Assembly: GCA_037447655.1 (NCBI GenBank)
Contig: JBBHKE010000890.1
Span: forward strand, 372,001 to 436,000
DNA: 64,000 bases
Reading direction: 5' to 3'
Source of the DNA: Zygnema cylindricum
Taxonomy: Eukaryota; Streptophyta; Zygnematophyceae; Zygnematales; Zygnemataceae
Part shown: positions 44,918-56,892 of the stretch, in pieces
Position numbering within the stretch: position 1 is the first letter of the stretch
Layout of the letters: every line of letters begins with the position of its first letter
The notes under the pieces: model-generated
The model's input: only the letters and a program-made list of their open reading frames with translations
What the model was told of the DNA's origin: nothing
Databases searched by the model: none
Program-made: the position numbers and the translations under genes

Positions 44918-45716
44918 TACTTTCCCATGTAACCGAAACTTTAGTCTTGAAACTTCATTTTTAGCGAAGATTCACCGTACTAGTTTCAGAGCATTTGTAC
45001 GTAAAAAAATGAAATCGTTACTTTAGATCGTGACGAATGTTGACGCAGGTGTAATTTGTGACGGTTGTAGACGACAACAAAAATTGCAACAAATGATGAC
45101 GTTGCAAAATAGCGACGGTTGTAGACATCTGGCTACTTGTGACATTGTAGATGTTTGGGGTTTATGACATTTTGAGGTCACGCTTACTTATGATAGCGTC
45201 GACGTCACTAAATCCAAAACATTCCGCCATGGTTTCCCGCTATTGTTTTTTCGTCCATTCTCACTCTCCTTGCCACCAAAATAAACGAAAAAAATAGCCA
45301 AAAGAAATCTTTTAGAGATCTTTCATTTGATACCTTTCTTTCTTTTTTTCATTGTAAGATTTGTGAGATATACGTGTTAGTGGGAGAGGAAGAGAGAAAG
45401 AGGCGCTTTCACGGACTTCGCTTTTGCGAAATGGCGTCCGCTGGTCGAGACCCCCTCCACGGCCACTGTATGGAAAAAGCGCACAGAAAAAAGTCTCGCA
45501 CAAGCTTGAAACGTGAAGTGGGTTTTTTTTTTGGTACTCCTCGCACAAAAATTGTCAAAGCCCTCCGTCGCTTACAAAATCACATGCTTATTCGTCCACG
45601 TCTTGGGACTTTATTTGAAATTACCTATCGAGGTGATTTTATATAATGTTTGAAGATGAGCTGAAAGGACGCGAAAATGGGTCGAAACACGTTAGACGAC
45701 AAACTCCGTCGCGCTA
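44918..45716. mobile_element. Harbinger-like element, second copy
   Basis: Shares CCATGTAACCGAAACTTT, AGCGACGGTTGTAGAC, GTAGATGTTTGGGGTTT and TTTGAAGATGAGC with 14395-15311. The right end is cut by the solo LTR at 45722. The ORFs inside (44730-45026, 45374-45646) have no conserved domain. Confidence 0.5.
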
Positions 45717-45802
45717 GACGATGTAGAAATAAAAGGTTATTTTGGTATTTTGTAGGTTTTGTAAAATGCAGAAAAGAAGCAGAGGCAGTTTGCCTCTAAC
45801 TC

Positions 45803-45850
45803 CTCTCTCCAGTTCCCACACTTGTCGCAATCACTGAAAGTTGGAGAGGG
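45803..45850 (-). other. Conserved LTR hairpin
   Basis: CTCTCTCCA pairs with TTGGAGAG around a loop whose minus-strand sequence GTGATTGCGACAAGTG is a variant of the consensus. TTTT on the minus strand follows at 45775-45772. Confidence 0.55.
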
Positions 45851-45922
45851 AGTTAGAGCCATGGCCGCCTATGCTATCCCGACGGGGACAGATATTAGGT
45901 TGGTAGATTTTACCAAAATGAG

Positions 45923-46012
45923 CTTGCCGCGCCCAGGATTTGAACCTGGTACTTGCCGTCCGTTAAGGTATCTAGTAGCCGGTAGCCTTAGCCAACTAGT
46001 CTAAACCAGAGA
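45923..46012 (-). promoter_or_regulatory. tRNA-like block in solo LTR
   Basis: On the minus strand TAGACTAGTTGGCTAAGGC (A-box/D-arm-like) is followed by CCAGGTTCAAATCCTGG, a T-arm with a perfect 5-bp stem and 7-base loop containing the B box GGTTCAAATCC. Confidence 0.6.
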
Positions 46013-46744
46013 TATATGATGTAGGGTTTGGTAGTTATTTAAATGTTAACACGTAGGCTATTTCATTCAACGGGATATTTAGACATAGATACAGTTTGTA
46101 ATGTACGGCGTACGGAACATCCGAAACGGATACCGCGCATTTTGTTTCGAAGGCGAAACAAATAGTGCGCAAGTATTTATGACGGCCACGATTGTAATCC
46201 GGCTTAATTGGACGGCCACGAAGCATGCCCAGATCGAGGAATGGGTTTTCGGCGGTTTGCGGTCGACGTCACATCAATCGCCACGTGGCACAATCACATT
46301 GGATTACGGCATCTCCGAGGATTCCAAGAACGAATCTAAAAATGACATGTGTCGACTTGTTGGCCATGTCATAAAATGGCCGTAGCACAAGTACCTTTAT
46401 GTACGATACACTATTATGATTGGTGTCGTAATTTGGTAGATAGATTTTTAGATAGAGATAGGACTTGGAAAAATTTGATAGATTGGACCCTCTCTTCAGA
46501 GAGCTTCTATACAAAATGTCAACTTTGACCCTTCATAACTTACTACTCAGGGGAGCAATTTAGAGATTCTTTTTGCTATAGACTCAAGGGAGTCTTGCCT
46601 TTCCAGGGGAAAAGGTGGTCAGAGTTTTTGTTTGTCAAGGTGGCATTTATTCTTGTTGAAACACAAAGGGGTCAGGGTTATCCTAGAGGCTTCGTGTGAG
46701 TTGCCTACTCTGAGGACCTATGGAGGTCTCACAGTTATAAACGA

Positions 46745-47267
46745 CAAATTGCAATACAAATAAAGTTTAAAGGTAACGCAACTTGTACTGTCGTAATTTC
46801 AGTTTTTAGTACGGCTGCGTATTTTCTCGTTTTTTTTAAGTTTTATACGAAAACGACAAAAAATAATTGTAATTTTAGCACAGGGAAAAGTGCCCTAAAT
46901 GATAAAAACGCGCGAATATTATCCTTTAAGTGCCTATTTTAATTTGCCTTTACGTGCGCATTTTGCTTTTTCGTGCTCATTTACCTTGCGCAACAAAGTC
47001 TCTAACCAAAGATCTCAAATCTAAAGCGCAAGCTCAAGTCGTACATCTACGTGTGCTTTTAGTACGGATTGACACGGCAGAGATGCCGCACAAAAGTTTG
47101 CAAAGCGTATAGCACAAACCGTTTGCAATTAATAGTATGGACCCGTTTGTCCGTATTTCCTAACATTATGGCACCGACAACGTATAGGTGCACAGACATC
47201 AACCGAAAAACACAGCTTTTTCTGTACGTTGGCCAAACGTCCACATCCGAAGATCAAGTGAACAAAG
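46745..47267. other. No recognisable feature
   Basis: AT-rich sequence between a solo LTR and a MITE; nothing supported. Confidence 0.4.
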
Positions 47268-47269
47268 TA

Positions 47270-47724
47270 CACCACGAATCGTAATTAGAGTAATGAAAAA
47301 ATAGAGTACAAAAACTAAAAAAACAATTATAGTAATGAACGCTAATTTATGTGATAGAGCTTTTTCAACTATGAAGCTTACTCTAATTTATTTATTACTC
47401 TAATTTGGCATCTTTATCCCTCTGTAATAAGTTATTCGTACAAATTTGGCGATACAGTTTATCGTCCTTATGACGTTTGCCTACGCGTTTTGTTATAGCA
47501 TTTACGCCTGTTTTTATTAATTATTATTTGTGTTTTGCCAATAAAGTACAATTTTGCACGTCGGAGATCCATAGTCCACACTATTTAGGATGAACATATT
47601 AGAATTAAAAGCGCAAATTAATCTTCACCTTAAATGAATAATGAAAAGTTAGGAGTTGTTTACTCTATTTCGTGATAGGTCAATTTTGACGAAATTAGAG
47701 GAATTTACTCTTGCGATTGCGGTG
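47270..47724. mobile_element. MITE, CACCGCC family, long variant
   Basis: Ends CACCACGAATCG and CTTGCGATTGCGGTG, with TA on both sides. About 455 bp, roughly double the clean copies. Confidence 0.5.
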
Positions 47725-48221
47725 TAGTGTGTGCTCGGCAAAGTTTTAGTAACCGATAGACTTTTTTGGGTTAGATGTCGGTAGTGACACAATATTCGAC
47801 ATCAGTATCATCATAGTATTCGGTTTGTATATCGGCGATGACAAATCTTTAACTATCGGCGATGGTTTTGCGGTTTATTACCGTCGGATGTGTTGTGTGG
47901 TCATTACTAAGCCGCCGTTTCCCGTTACAGTTTACGGAACAAGATGTACGGTGCATTCTGTTGTACTGAGCCGCCGTTACTCCATTACACAGGTTACGGA
48001 ACAAAAAGTTACAGGTGTCATACCACACTATTTAAAGTCAATAATATAATATAATATATTTTAAAGTATTTATTGTATGCGTACTATATTTTTTTTTAGT
48101 TATCGCCGATAAGGAATTTGTTGGTCTCGAACCCATATATCGGGACCTTTAGCCGTTCGATAACCGATAACAATCGGTATTGGTGTTATCGCGATGATTG
48201 TTTTGCCAATACACGACACTA
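47725..48221. mobile_element. hAT MITE, TAGTGTTGTGTATCGG family, diverged
   Basis: Left end TAGTGTGTGCTCGGCAAAG, right end CCAATACACGACACTA. The interior has ATCGCCGATAAGGAATTTGTTGG and repeated TATCGGCGATG as in its relatives. It directly abuts the MITE on its left; no 8-bp duplication is clear. Confidence 0.5.
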
Positions 48222-48354
48222 GAAGAAAGTGAAGTGAGAAAGTACCGACACTTTTTTCGCAAGCGAGGCACTTTTTTAACCGGTCGTTATAACATTTTGC
48301 AAATCAAAGTTGTTTGACAGAATTACCGTCGAGCATAAACTTAAAGGTACGTAA

Positions 48355-48712
48355 CTTGTACTAATCTGTACTATAAATGTACAATTTTTGAAAAGTTGAC
48401 GTGACTACCTGCGCGCAACAAAAATTATCTCTGCGATTAGCAATTCCCTATAAATAAGACACGCTGTCAACAAAACCGATGCACAATGAACGTAACATTC
48501 GGTCGGGTTAGGATATCCTCGAAACAGTTTCAGGGTTCCGTTTTGTTTTTTTGGCAAAAGATTAAAATAAAGTATGATAGAGCGAACGGTGCTGCAGGGG
48601 TTTGCACAGCATTTCGAGGATATCTAAAAGGGAATTGCTAATCGCAGTGACAATTTTTGCTGCGCGCAGTCACTTGCGCTAGCTTGTCAAAAATTGTACA
48701 ATTAAAGTACAA
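48355..48712. mobile_element. Foldback element with long inverted repeats
   Basis: The left arm 48365-48450 (TGTACAATTTTTGAAAAG, TGCGCGCA, GATTAGCAATTCCC) is inverted at 48632-48712 (GGGAATTGCTAATCGCAG, TGCGCGCA, AAAAATTGTACA). A second pair, GGATATCCTCGAAA / TTTCGAGGATATC, lies inside. It would fold into a long hairpin. No ORF. Confidence 0.65.
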
Positions 48713-48760
48713 CGTTTATTTGTGGTTTTGCTGTTCGGTTGAGTGTAATTGGCTAATTGC

Positions 48761-49226
48761 TAATGTTGTGTATCGGCAAAAAAATTATCGCGATAACACC
48801 GATACTGATAGTTATCGGTTATCGAGAGGTTTCGATATATCGGTCCGAAACCAACAAATTCCTTATCGGCGATAACTTAAAAAAAAATATAGTACGTATA
48901 CAATAGTACTTTATAATATACTGTATTATATTATTAACTTTATATAGCGTGGTATGACACGTGTAACAATTTGTTGCGTACTCTATGTAACGGTATAACG
49001 TTGGTTTATAACAACGGAATAAACCGTACAGTTGTATAGTGAAAACCGTACAACTATCCTCGATAATTATCGTTATCGGTGTTATCGCCAATAAATAACC
49101 GATTTTATCGGTTGTTTATCGGCGATAACACCGATGTCGATATATCGTGCCAACATATCGATTACCGGCAACCCGAAAAAAGGTCCATATCGGTTATCGA
49201 CAAATCCTTACCGATACACTACACTA
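48761..49226. mobile_element. hAT MITE, TAGTGTTGTGTATCGG family
   Basis: Left end TAATGTTGTGTATCGGC, right end ACCGATACACTACACTA. 8-bp flanks CTAATTGC (48753-48760) and CTAATTGA (49227-49234), one mismatch. 466 bp, no ORF; interior rich in ATCGGCGATAAC and inverted relative to the copy at 53905. Confidence 0.82.
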
Positions 49227-49627
49227 CTAATTGAACAGTTTGGTTTGGATAAAAACAATCGAAATCCGGTTTAAAATCGTTTGGTACCCTGGGAATAAAA
49301 CTAATTGAACGAACTGTGTACCAAGTCTTTCCCATATTTCTAGATTTAGCCTCGAACTTCATTTTGTAAAAACTTTAATTTGAAGCACGACGTCGAAGTA
49401 CACAAGTACGCACCATAATAAGAAAAAAACGAAAACCTATGATTGTGGGGTATTTTCACCATCACCCACAAGTGAGCGGGCGCAGTCGAATTTGCATCTC
49501 TTTGCGATCTCCTTGATAACAAGTGACGATGTTCAAACTTGGCTATCTACGAGAGAAATCATTAATGGTATCGACTTACTTGGAACAAGTAGACTCTTCA
49601 AGCATGCAATACGTAACCGATATTGAG

Positions 49628-49690
49628 GTCGGTGGCGCAATGGTTAGGGTGCTACCGCCTTTATTCAGAGGTTTCACGTTAGAGTGGCCG
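49628..49690 (+). other. tRNA-derived fragment (possible SINE head)
   Basis: GGTCGGTGGCGCAATGGTTAGGG reads like the 5' half and D-arm of a tRNA. The expected B box is degenerate (GGTTTCACGTT). It does not lie in a recognisable LTR. Confidence 0.3.
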
Positions 49691-49699
49691 CTTCACTCT

Positions 49700-51387
49700 T
49701 CTCTTTAACAAGACATTGCACTTTAACCCTTCAATTTTGTGAATCTTTACGTGGTATTAAAGATTCAAAGAGCTTATACCACCCTTACAATGTAAGGCCG
49801 CAAAGTTGTAGGTGTCACCCTTCGCTTAGATAAAAACCTTGCCTACTCAGCGTGACAATTTATTTGCTGACACATCTCTCCAATTATTTGTAAAGCCTAA
49901 AAAAAAAACACATGGTAAAAAAATGCTCTTCAAAGGTGCGTAAAAATGTTATCAACCTTTACACCGTTCATTCTTCTTAAATGGTGTTTCTATAAGGGAT
50001 TGTTTTTTATCCACTAAGGCATGTACAAGTATGCGAACATCATGCTCCTAACACATGAGCTTGCATTTTCTTGCTGCTTTTGTTCAAATGATTTTATTGA
50101 AACCTTTTACAGATATCAAAGGTTGGGACAATAGTCCTCCTAACCAAAGAATGAAAAAACATCTTCCATTGTGGGCACCCATTACTTATCGTAATCATAA
50201 CACACATTCAGAGCTCTATAGTATTCACATACTCAATTATCAATAATCACCAATCATCCTCGGCAAATCCTTTTTCAAAGGTAGAAAAAAAGGTGATGCA
50301 AAACCATACTACCCTTTGCTCTCCATCACCAAACTTTCATCTATTAATTCGTACACCTTTTTTTTCATGACCTCATTGTCAATATGACTTTAAGAATGTT
50401 GTTTCTACCATATTGTGGCACTTTCATCCACGATTCCAAGCGTCCCTTTGTCCAACCCCATTTATTTTACATACCCCACAATCTTTTCTCTACTATTGTA
50501 GAGCAGCCTACCTAATTGTTTCATTTATTTTCTTATCACTCTGTACAACCTCGACATATACATATGGTGATATAAAAAATGTCCACTTCTTCCACTTCTT
50601 TGTCCAAGTTCCTTTAATCTGTTGGACCCAAAATTAAAGCCTCGCTTGCATAGCGACGCAACAACCATTGTCTCTAAAGCTATAACTGTTGAAACTCCCA
50701 ATTTAACCATTCGACATTTTTTGTGAAATCTTATATAAAGTTGGGAAAATTGAGTTTACCCCCTATGTTTTTGAAAAACAACTCGTGCGTTGCATTATCA
50801 TGGTTGTAAGTATTTCTTTTGCCATGGAGGTCCACGTAAAGGACTGTAGAACATCAACACATTGGCAAATCAGTGTACGGAAAGAAAGGTGATGCATTGA
50901 GCCACTAATCGGCTCTAACTATTTTTAAAGATTCATGCATCCGTAATGGTATAATTATACAATTATGTATCGACAATATGTGTTCTTTTATGGAGGGTGT
51001 CAAATTTTTTTTTATGGAAAAGTGGTCGTGTTTAGGACCGAAGGCATGATATGGTGTTAGTTTTACACATTCCATACAAACTGAGCAACTTAGGCGGTTC
51101 TATATTTAAACAGATGTACAAAAAGACAACATCGATAAACGACAACGTCGATAAACAACGCACTGGTGGTTTCCTCATGCCAGCCAGAGTCAAAACGTTA
51201 CAATTTTGTGGAGTTCATTGTGGACATTTATTTTAGCGCGTCACACAACATTATTTGTGCGTTACAACTTTGTTATTGATTAAGGCGTTTGGTGACAAAG
51301 ATTAGTGCATATATTAAAGCTTGATACTTAAAATTGAGGTAAGAAATTATGGCACATTTCATTTTTTTATGTTAAGCGACCACTAAA
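49700..51387. other. No recognisable gene
   Basis: AT-rich, short ORFs only, without family motifs or convincing splice signals. No terminal repeats were found. Confidence 0.4.
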
Positions 51388-51470
51388 TGTAGAAATTAAT
51401 TGTACATTTTTAGTATTTTCTAGGTCTAAATAGAAATATAGAAAGAAGCCGAGGCAGTCTACCTCTAACT

Positions 51471-51522
51471 TCTCTCTCCAACTCTCAAACTTGTCGCAGT
51501 CACTGAGAAATTGGAGAGGGAG
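51471..51522 (-). other. Conserved LTR hairpin
   Basis: CTCTCCAA pairs with TTGGAGAG and TCTCA with TGAGA around a loop whose minus-strand sequence is GTGACTGCGACAAGTT. Confidence 0.6.
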
Positions 51523-51603
51523 CTAGGGCCATGGCTACCTAGGCTATCCAGAGGTTTACGAGAAATTTATTAGTTAAAGGGTTTATTTTATCTAAAAGGT
51601 ATG

Positions 51604-51686
51604 TGCCGGCCACAGGATTTGATCCCTGTACCTACCGGCCGGCAGACAGCAGATAGCCGGTAGCCTTAGCCGTTAAGTCTAGGACT
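51604..51686 (-). promoter_or_regulatory. tRNA-like block in LTR
   Basis: Minus strand: TAGACTTAACGGCTAAGGC (A-box-like), then ACAGGGATCAAATCCTGT (T-arm-like with B box GGATCAAATCC). Confidence 0.5.
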
Positions 51687-52382
51687 AGTGTTACGTAGTA
51701 TATAGTTTGATATTTATTTAAACATGTATACGTAGGATTACTCATTTAACTGTAATTTATTACGGGATACATAGATCCGGTAATGTGTAAAGTACGGATT
51801 ACGGTACGGAAAAAAAATCAATACCGCGCATTTATTTCTTAAGTGAAACGAATGCCGCGCATGTATTTATTACGGCTACGACTAAATCCGGATTTAATCG
51901 GACGCCCGGAATTAGCGCCGAGATCGGGGAAGAAGATTTCGGCTGTTTGTGGCCATCGCCACATCGGATGACGCGTGGCAAAATTACATTGGATTGTGGA
52001 ATCTCCGGAGATTATGTCACCGATTCCGGATATGACATGTGTCGACATTTAGGCCATGTCGTACAATGTCCGTACATAAAGTACACCGGCAATTGTACTT
52101 TTGCGTACGTAACTGTATTCTGATTGGTTTCGTACATCAGTAGATAGAGTCTGTGAGAGAGATAGGACTTAGAAAAATTAGAAGATAGGACCCTCTCTCC
52201 CAGAGAGCTTGTGTACAAAAGGTCAACTTTGACCCTCCATAACTTACTGCTCAGGGGAGCAAATTCAGAGATTCTTTTTGCTATCGACTCAGGGGAGTCT
52301 TGCCTTCACAGGGGTGCAGGTGGTCAGAGTTTTTGTCTGCCAGGGTGGCAGTTATTTTTGCTTAAACACAAAGGGGTCAGGA

Positions 52383-52392
52383 NNNNNNNNNN
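52383..52392. other. Assembly gap (10 N)
   Basis: Ten N bases at the end of a copia LTR. An internal element region may be missing here. Confidence 0.99.
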
Positions 52393-53134
52393 CACCTAAG
52401 CTCTCGCATATAGAAAAACTGCTGAGAAAGGGAAGCACCTTTCCTGAAACGCGTGTTTTGTATTACCACTTGCTATTTACGTGTTTAAAAATAAAAACTT
52501 TTCCTAAAGCTTTGTCAAACCATGTTGCTTTACTGTTCTAGCATGTTTAACATGTAAGCGTATCGCGACGATCTATCCTAGTAATTGTACAGACACGTTT
52601 ACTGGTAGTAATATTTGTATCACTTCTCCATCAGGTTGTGCCAACGAGGCACCAATTGCTGACGTGTTGGAATGCGATTGGAACAACGACGGATCTTGTT
52701 CAACAGGTTGAGAATATTAAAAGATTCGAAAAGCACAAAATCTGAACGGCGCATGTACGGACGATCGCATATTTAAATATCTAGCAGCGCTATGCGAATG
52801 TACAATTTGTACGATCTTGTCATTTCGTTGTACCAAACTGTTTCGAAATCCTTTTCAAAAATAAAAATTTGTGCATTTATCGTTCACCATTATGTTTTGT
52901 GCGCAAAGTCCTTTCCACGAAGGGAAAGAGTCGTCAAAAAGATATACGCTCTCGAATCCACCCTGTACAAAGACACGTGGCCTTTGCTAATTGTGAGGTC
53001 GTCATTGCTCGTCCGCCGTAGATGATACCTTTTTGTTTCCAAGTGGACCAATAGACATGTCCAATACCTGGCAAGTCTCCTCCTGAGGACACTTGATGAG
53101 ACTCGCCATAAACTGGATAGAAGGGACGTTTGCA
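52393..53134. other. No recognisable gene
   Basis: Short ORFs only (for example 52890-53210, minus) without recognised domains. Confidence 0.35.
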
Positions 53135-53480
53135 TCGAAAATTCAAAATCGGACGATGGAAGTTTTTCGCCAAAAAGCTTGGAGAATCTTAACGAATCTC
53201 CAGTAAACATGTTTTATAAAAAAATAAAAAATTACATATTGCTCAGGTACGAAAATGAGTTGGACTTCTACGAAAATACACTTTTTCCTAATAATGAACC
53301 TCACTTTTCGCTTGATTGAGGTTCACCCTAAGTACAACAGAATTGATAGTGTTCAAGGGACAAAAAAAAAGTGTTTTTAACGCGCACAAAAGTGAACGAA
53401 TACCAAAAGAAAAGTTTACGATTTTTTTTGACTAAGGATGAAGTTTCACTAGACGAAAAGTGAGGTTGTTTACAGAAATT
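53135..53480. repeat. Dispersed repeat with inverted GAACCTCACTTTTCG ends
   Basis: 53135-53330 is an inverted relative of 44240-44410. GAACCTCACTTTTCGCTTG (53289) and GACGAAAAGTGAGGTTG (53454) are inverted copies of each other, suggesting a small MITE of about 180 bp. Confidence 0.4.
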
Positions 53481-53621
53481 CGAACTCTCCGTACTACGAC
53501 ATACCTCTAATTTTGTTTTTATTCCGCAAACAACATTACACCAATATTCTCCAAAAGTTTGGGAGTTAACAATGGCCATTGGATGGTTTTTCGCGAAGCA
53601 TTCGCTTCGAACGTTTCTGTA

Positions 53622-53657
53622 AATTGGTGATGTACCTCGCGAGGTACATCACCAATT
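53622..53657. repeat. Perfect 36-bp palindrome
   Basis: The half-site AATTGGTGATGTACCTCG is followed at once by its exact reverse complement. Beyond it TTTCTGTA / TACAGAAA extends the arms with one extra base on the left. It has no spacer and would form a hairpin in single strands. Confidence 0.85.
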
Positions 53658-53904
53658 ACAGAAAAATTTGAGCCACGACACGTTGGATAATGAGCGTACG
53701 TGTCAAGATGTTAACCAACGGAAATCAAAAAAATCCGCACACGATATCACATTCAAAAATCCAATAGAAAATACAAACGAAACTTCGTAACACACTTTTG
53801 CCACGCTATTTTTGTAAGCGCCCATTCGTCACACTATCTTTGGCAGCGCTCATTTGTCACGCGTAAAACAAAAACCCTAAAAATATGAGGTGGTATTTGA
53901 CAAG

Positions 53905-55613
53905 TAGTGTTGTGTATCGGTAAGGATTTGCCGATAACCGATATGGACCTTTTTTCGGGTACCCGATAATGGATATACTGGTACAATATATTGCCATCGG
54001 CGTTATCGCCGATAAAATTCCAATATTTATCGGTTGTTATCGGCGATAACACCGATATCGATAACTATCAGCGATAACTGTACGGCCCGTACAGATAAAT
54101 CTGTACATATAAATATGGTTGCTATAAATGGCGGCAGCGGGCAGTCTGAAAAACGTGTTCAGTCTGCCCTGTTCGTCTGTTTATTTATTTTTCAAAAAAG
54201 TTTGATTCTCGAGTTTTACAATGTACTTTTTTTTTCGTTTCGGCAGTATAGTTTTAGAACTATAAAGCATTATTTTAAATTTGTCTTCGTTTATGTGCTG
54301 CGTTGGCCGAAATAATTTTCAGTTGAATAGATACGGAATTGATTGTTATACGTGGCATGCCACGCTATATAATGTAAATAATATAATACAGTATATTATA
54401 AAATACTATAGTAGGCGTGCTATATATTTTTGAAGTTATCGCCGATATGGAATTTGTTGGTCTCGTACCGATATATGGGCACCTTTGACTGTTCGATAAC
54501 CGATAACTATCGGTATAGGTGTTATTGCGATAAGTTTTTTACCGATACATGTAGAAATTAATGGTCCATTTATAGTATTTTCTAGGTCTAATATAGAAAG
54601 AAGCCGAGGCAGTCTACCTCTAACTTCTTTCTCCAACTCTCAAACTTGTCGCAGTCACTGAGAAATTAGAGAGGGAGCTAGAGCCATGGCTACCTAGGCT
54701 ATCCAGAGGTTTACGAGAAATTTATATTAGTTAAAGGGTTTATTTTATCTAAAATATATGTGCCGGCCACAGGATTTGATCCCTGTACCTACCGGCCGGC
54801 AGACAGCAGATAGCCGGTAGCCTTAGCCGTTAAGTCTAAGACTAGTATTACGTAGTATATAGTTTGATATTTATTTAAACATGTATACGTAGGATTAATC
54901 ATTTAACTGTAATTTATTACGGGATACATAGATCCGGTAATGTGTAAAGTACGGATTACGGTACGGACAGGAAATCAATACCGCGCATTTATTCCTTAAG
55001 TGAAACGAATGCCGCGCATGTATTTATTACGGCTACGATTAAATCCGGATTTAATCGAACGACCGAAATTAGCGCCGAGATCGCGGAAGAAGATTTTGGC
55101 GGTTTGTGGCCATCGCCACATCGGATGACACGTGGCGAAATTACAATGGATCGTGGAATCTCCGGAGATTATGGCACCGAATCCGGATATGACATGTGTC
55201 GACATTTAGGCCATGTCGTACAATGTTCGTACATAAAGTACACCGGCAGCTGTACTTTTCCGTACGGAACTGTATTTTGATTGGTTCCGTACATCAGTAG
55301 ATAGAGTCTGTGAGAGAGATAGGACTTAGAAAAATTAGAAGATAGGACCCTCTCTCCCAGAGAGCTTCTGTACAAAAGGTCAACTTTGACCCTCCATAAC
55401 TTACTGCTCAGGGGAGCAAATTCAGAGATTCTTTTTGCTATAGACTCATGGGAGTCTTGCCTTCACAGGGGTGCAAGTGGTCAGAGTTTTTGTCTGCCAA
55501 GGAGGCAGTTGTTTTTGCTGAAACACAAAGGGGTCAGATTATCCTAGAGGCTTCTTGGAAGTTGTCCACTCTGAGGACTTATGGAGGTCTCACAGTTTCA
55601 ATACACAACATTA
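53905..55613. mobile_element. hAT element, TAGTGTTGTGTATCGG family, split by a solo LTR
   Basis: Left end TAGTGTTGTGTATCGGTAAGG at 53905. The right end is divided: TTTACCGATACA before the LTR at 54549, then CACAACATTA to 55613. 8-bp flanks are TTGACAAG (53897-53904) and CTGACAAG (55614-55621), one mismatch. Without the LTR it is about 650 bp, with no ORF. Confidence 0.85.
54550..55600 (+). mobile_element. Solo copia LTR inside a hAT terminal repeat
   Basis: Starts TGTAGAAATTAATGG and ends CACAGTTTCA. The 5-bp flanks ATACA (54545-54549 and 55601-55605) are identical. It has the tRNA-like block (minus strand, about 54763-54845) and the hairpin (54630-54680). No internal sequence follows it. 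Confidence 0.92.
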
Positions 55614-55621
55614 CTGACAAG

Positions 55622-55950
55622 GCGTCTGCAAAAAGAACAAAAGCTGTGTTGCACGATGACCTGGGACGCACGTGCATAGTAAGCAAATGAAGATTTTTGT
55701 CAGTGTGAAAATTATTGACGATTTGCAATATCCAATCCTTAGTTACGTGGCACCACTCTTTTGCTAACACGTGAATTAAAAACTCTGCACAATTGAACTT
55801 CGTTCAAATTGTAGCACTCTGTAATGTTGGCTGTACAATTACAAAATGTCATGATGGAACTTCACCCTAAGTACGACAAATTTGATAATGTACAGGTGAC
55901 GCAAAACAAAAGTACTTTTAACTCGCACAAAAGTGATTCATTTTGAACAA
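55622..55950. other. No recognisable gene
   Basis: Flank of the hAT element, AT-rich, with short ORFs only. Confidence 0.35.
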
Positions 55951-55959
55951 AATGACTAA

Positions 55960-56420
55960 AAAGCGTTGTAGTTCAAATAGTGCGTTTTTTTCGTTTTTTT
56001 CGGATTGAAACGTATAATTTGTGACTATTGATAAAATAACAAAAAACCGCGATGTACTTTCTATCTCGTAAACTGAACAACTGATTTACGAAAACTGTAC
56101 GGTACTTTACGATATCTGTACGGTTTTGTACGGTAAATGTACGGACTTTGACGAAAAGATAAGTTGCACTTTGTAGTATTTTCTATCCGGTAGACTAAAC
56201 AGATATTTACGGAAATGTACGGAATTAAACCGAAAATGTACGGACTATTACGAAAAGATACGGAAATGTACGGAAAATGTACAAGCGTTAACGGTCATAT
56301 CGTACTTATTTCATGGATAGTGTGGTGTACAAAAGGTGTTTGTTCGTACAACACTGTACTTCGTAATCGAAAATCGTACAAATTCGGTTGCATACAGAAT
56401 TGCGCTTAAAATACATGTGG
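55960..56420. mobile_element. CATAGTTGTTC hAT-related repeat, TACGG-rich
   Basis: GTTGTAGTTCAAATAG and GATTGAAACGTATAAT match the left end of the 39014 element and of 57949. From 56098 to 56290 GTACGG or TACGG occurs about ten times. The right end is not clear. Confidence 0.5.
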
Positions 56421-56646
56421 AGTCGAGTTTGCGACAAACGCGTTCGCAAACCCAAATTACAATTATGGATTAATTATAGTAAAAGGATGCGACGTTGTAC
56501 AGATGGTCAAATTTTGTACTTCTACCTATTTTACTGTTTAAAAAATGACGGCAGATCCAATGTACCAAAATCAGCGTTATAGAGAAATTACAATTAGGGT
56601 TAAGTTCCATCAGACGTTTTTGTAATCGTACGGCAAACTTTACAGA

Positions 56647-56892
56647 CTAGGTTGATTGATAGCCTGTTCCAACCGGAGCATTTGTAACTTTTTGCCCATT
56701 CCGATGATTTTCCCCAAACTCATTGGAAAACGGGTCTTGTTCACACCAAAATTTTGGCACGTAACTTCGATTGAAGGTGTCCTGTGACACGTCACACGCT
56801 TCGATGTCATCAAACATAGGCGCGAAAACAAACCTGCAGTTTTTCACGAAGATTGTGGTTGAAAGTTGGACAGTTTTTTCGCGCGAAAACAA
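56647..56892 (-). other. Unrecognised ORF, 81 codons
   Basis: Contains FDDIEACDVSQDTFNRSYVP and FWCEQDPFSNEFGE. Composition is protein-like, but no family is recognised and there is no start context or neighbour to support it. Possibly a remnant of a transposon or host gene. Confidence 0.2.

Larger units (their letters stand above)
45722..46739 (+). mobile_element. Solo copia LTR (+ orientation)
   Basis: Starts TGTAGAAATAAAAGG and ends CACAGTTATA where other copies end TTTCA. Flanks are GACGA (45717-45721) and AACGA (46740-46744), one mismatch. No internal sequence follows. It has the hairpin (45803-45850), a tRNA-like block on the minus strand and an inverted repeat TTTGTTTCG / CGAAACAAA at 46140-46163. 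Confidence 0.85.
51388..52382 (+). mobile_element. Copia LTR (+ orientation), cut by an assembly gap
   Basis: Starts TGTAGAAATTAATTG and runs to the N gap at 52383; the last ~70 bp expected from its relative at 54550 are lost. The tRNA-like block is at 51604-51686 (minus strand, B box GGATCAAATCC) and the hairpin at 51471-51522. Very similar to 54550-55600. Confidence 0.85.

Noticed and set aside
45374-45646. 90-codon ORF
   Set aside because: Lies inside a Harbinger-like non-autonomous repeat and is not kept in the related copy at 14395.
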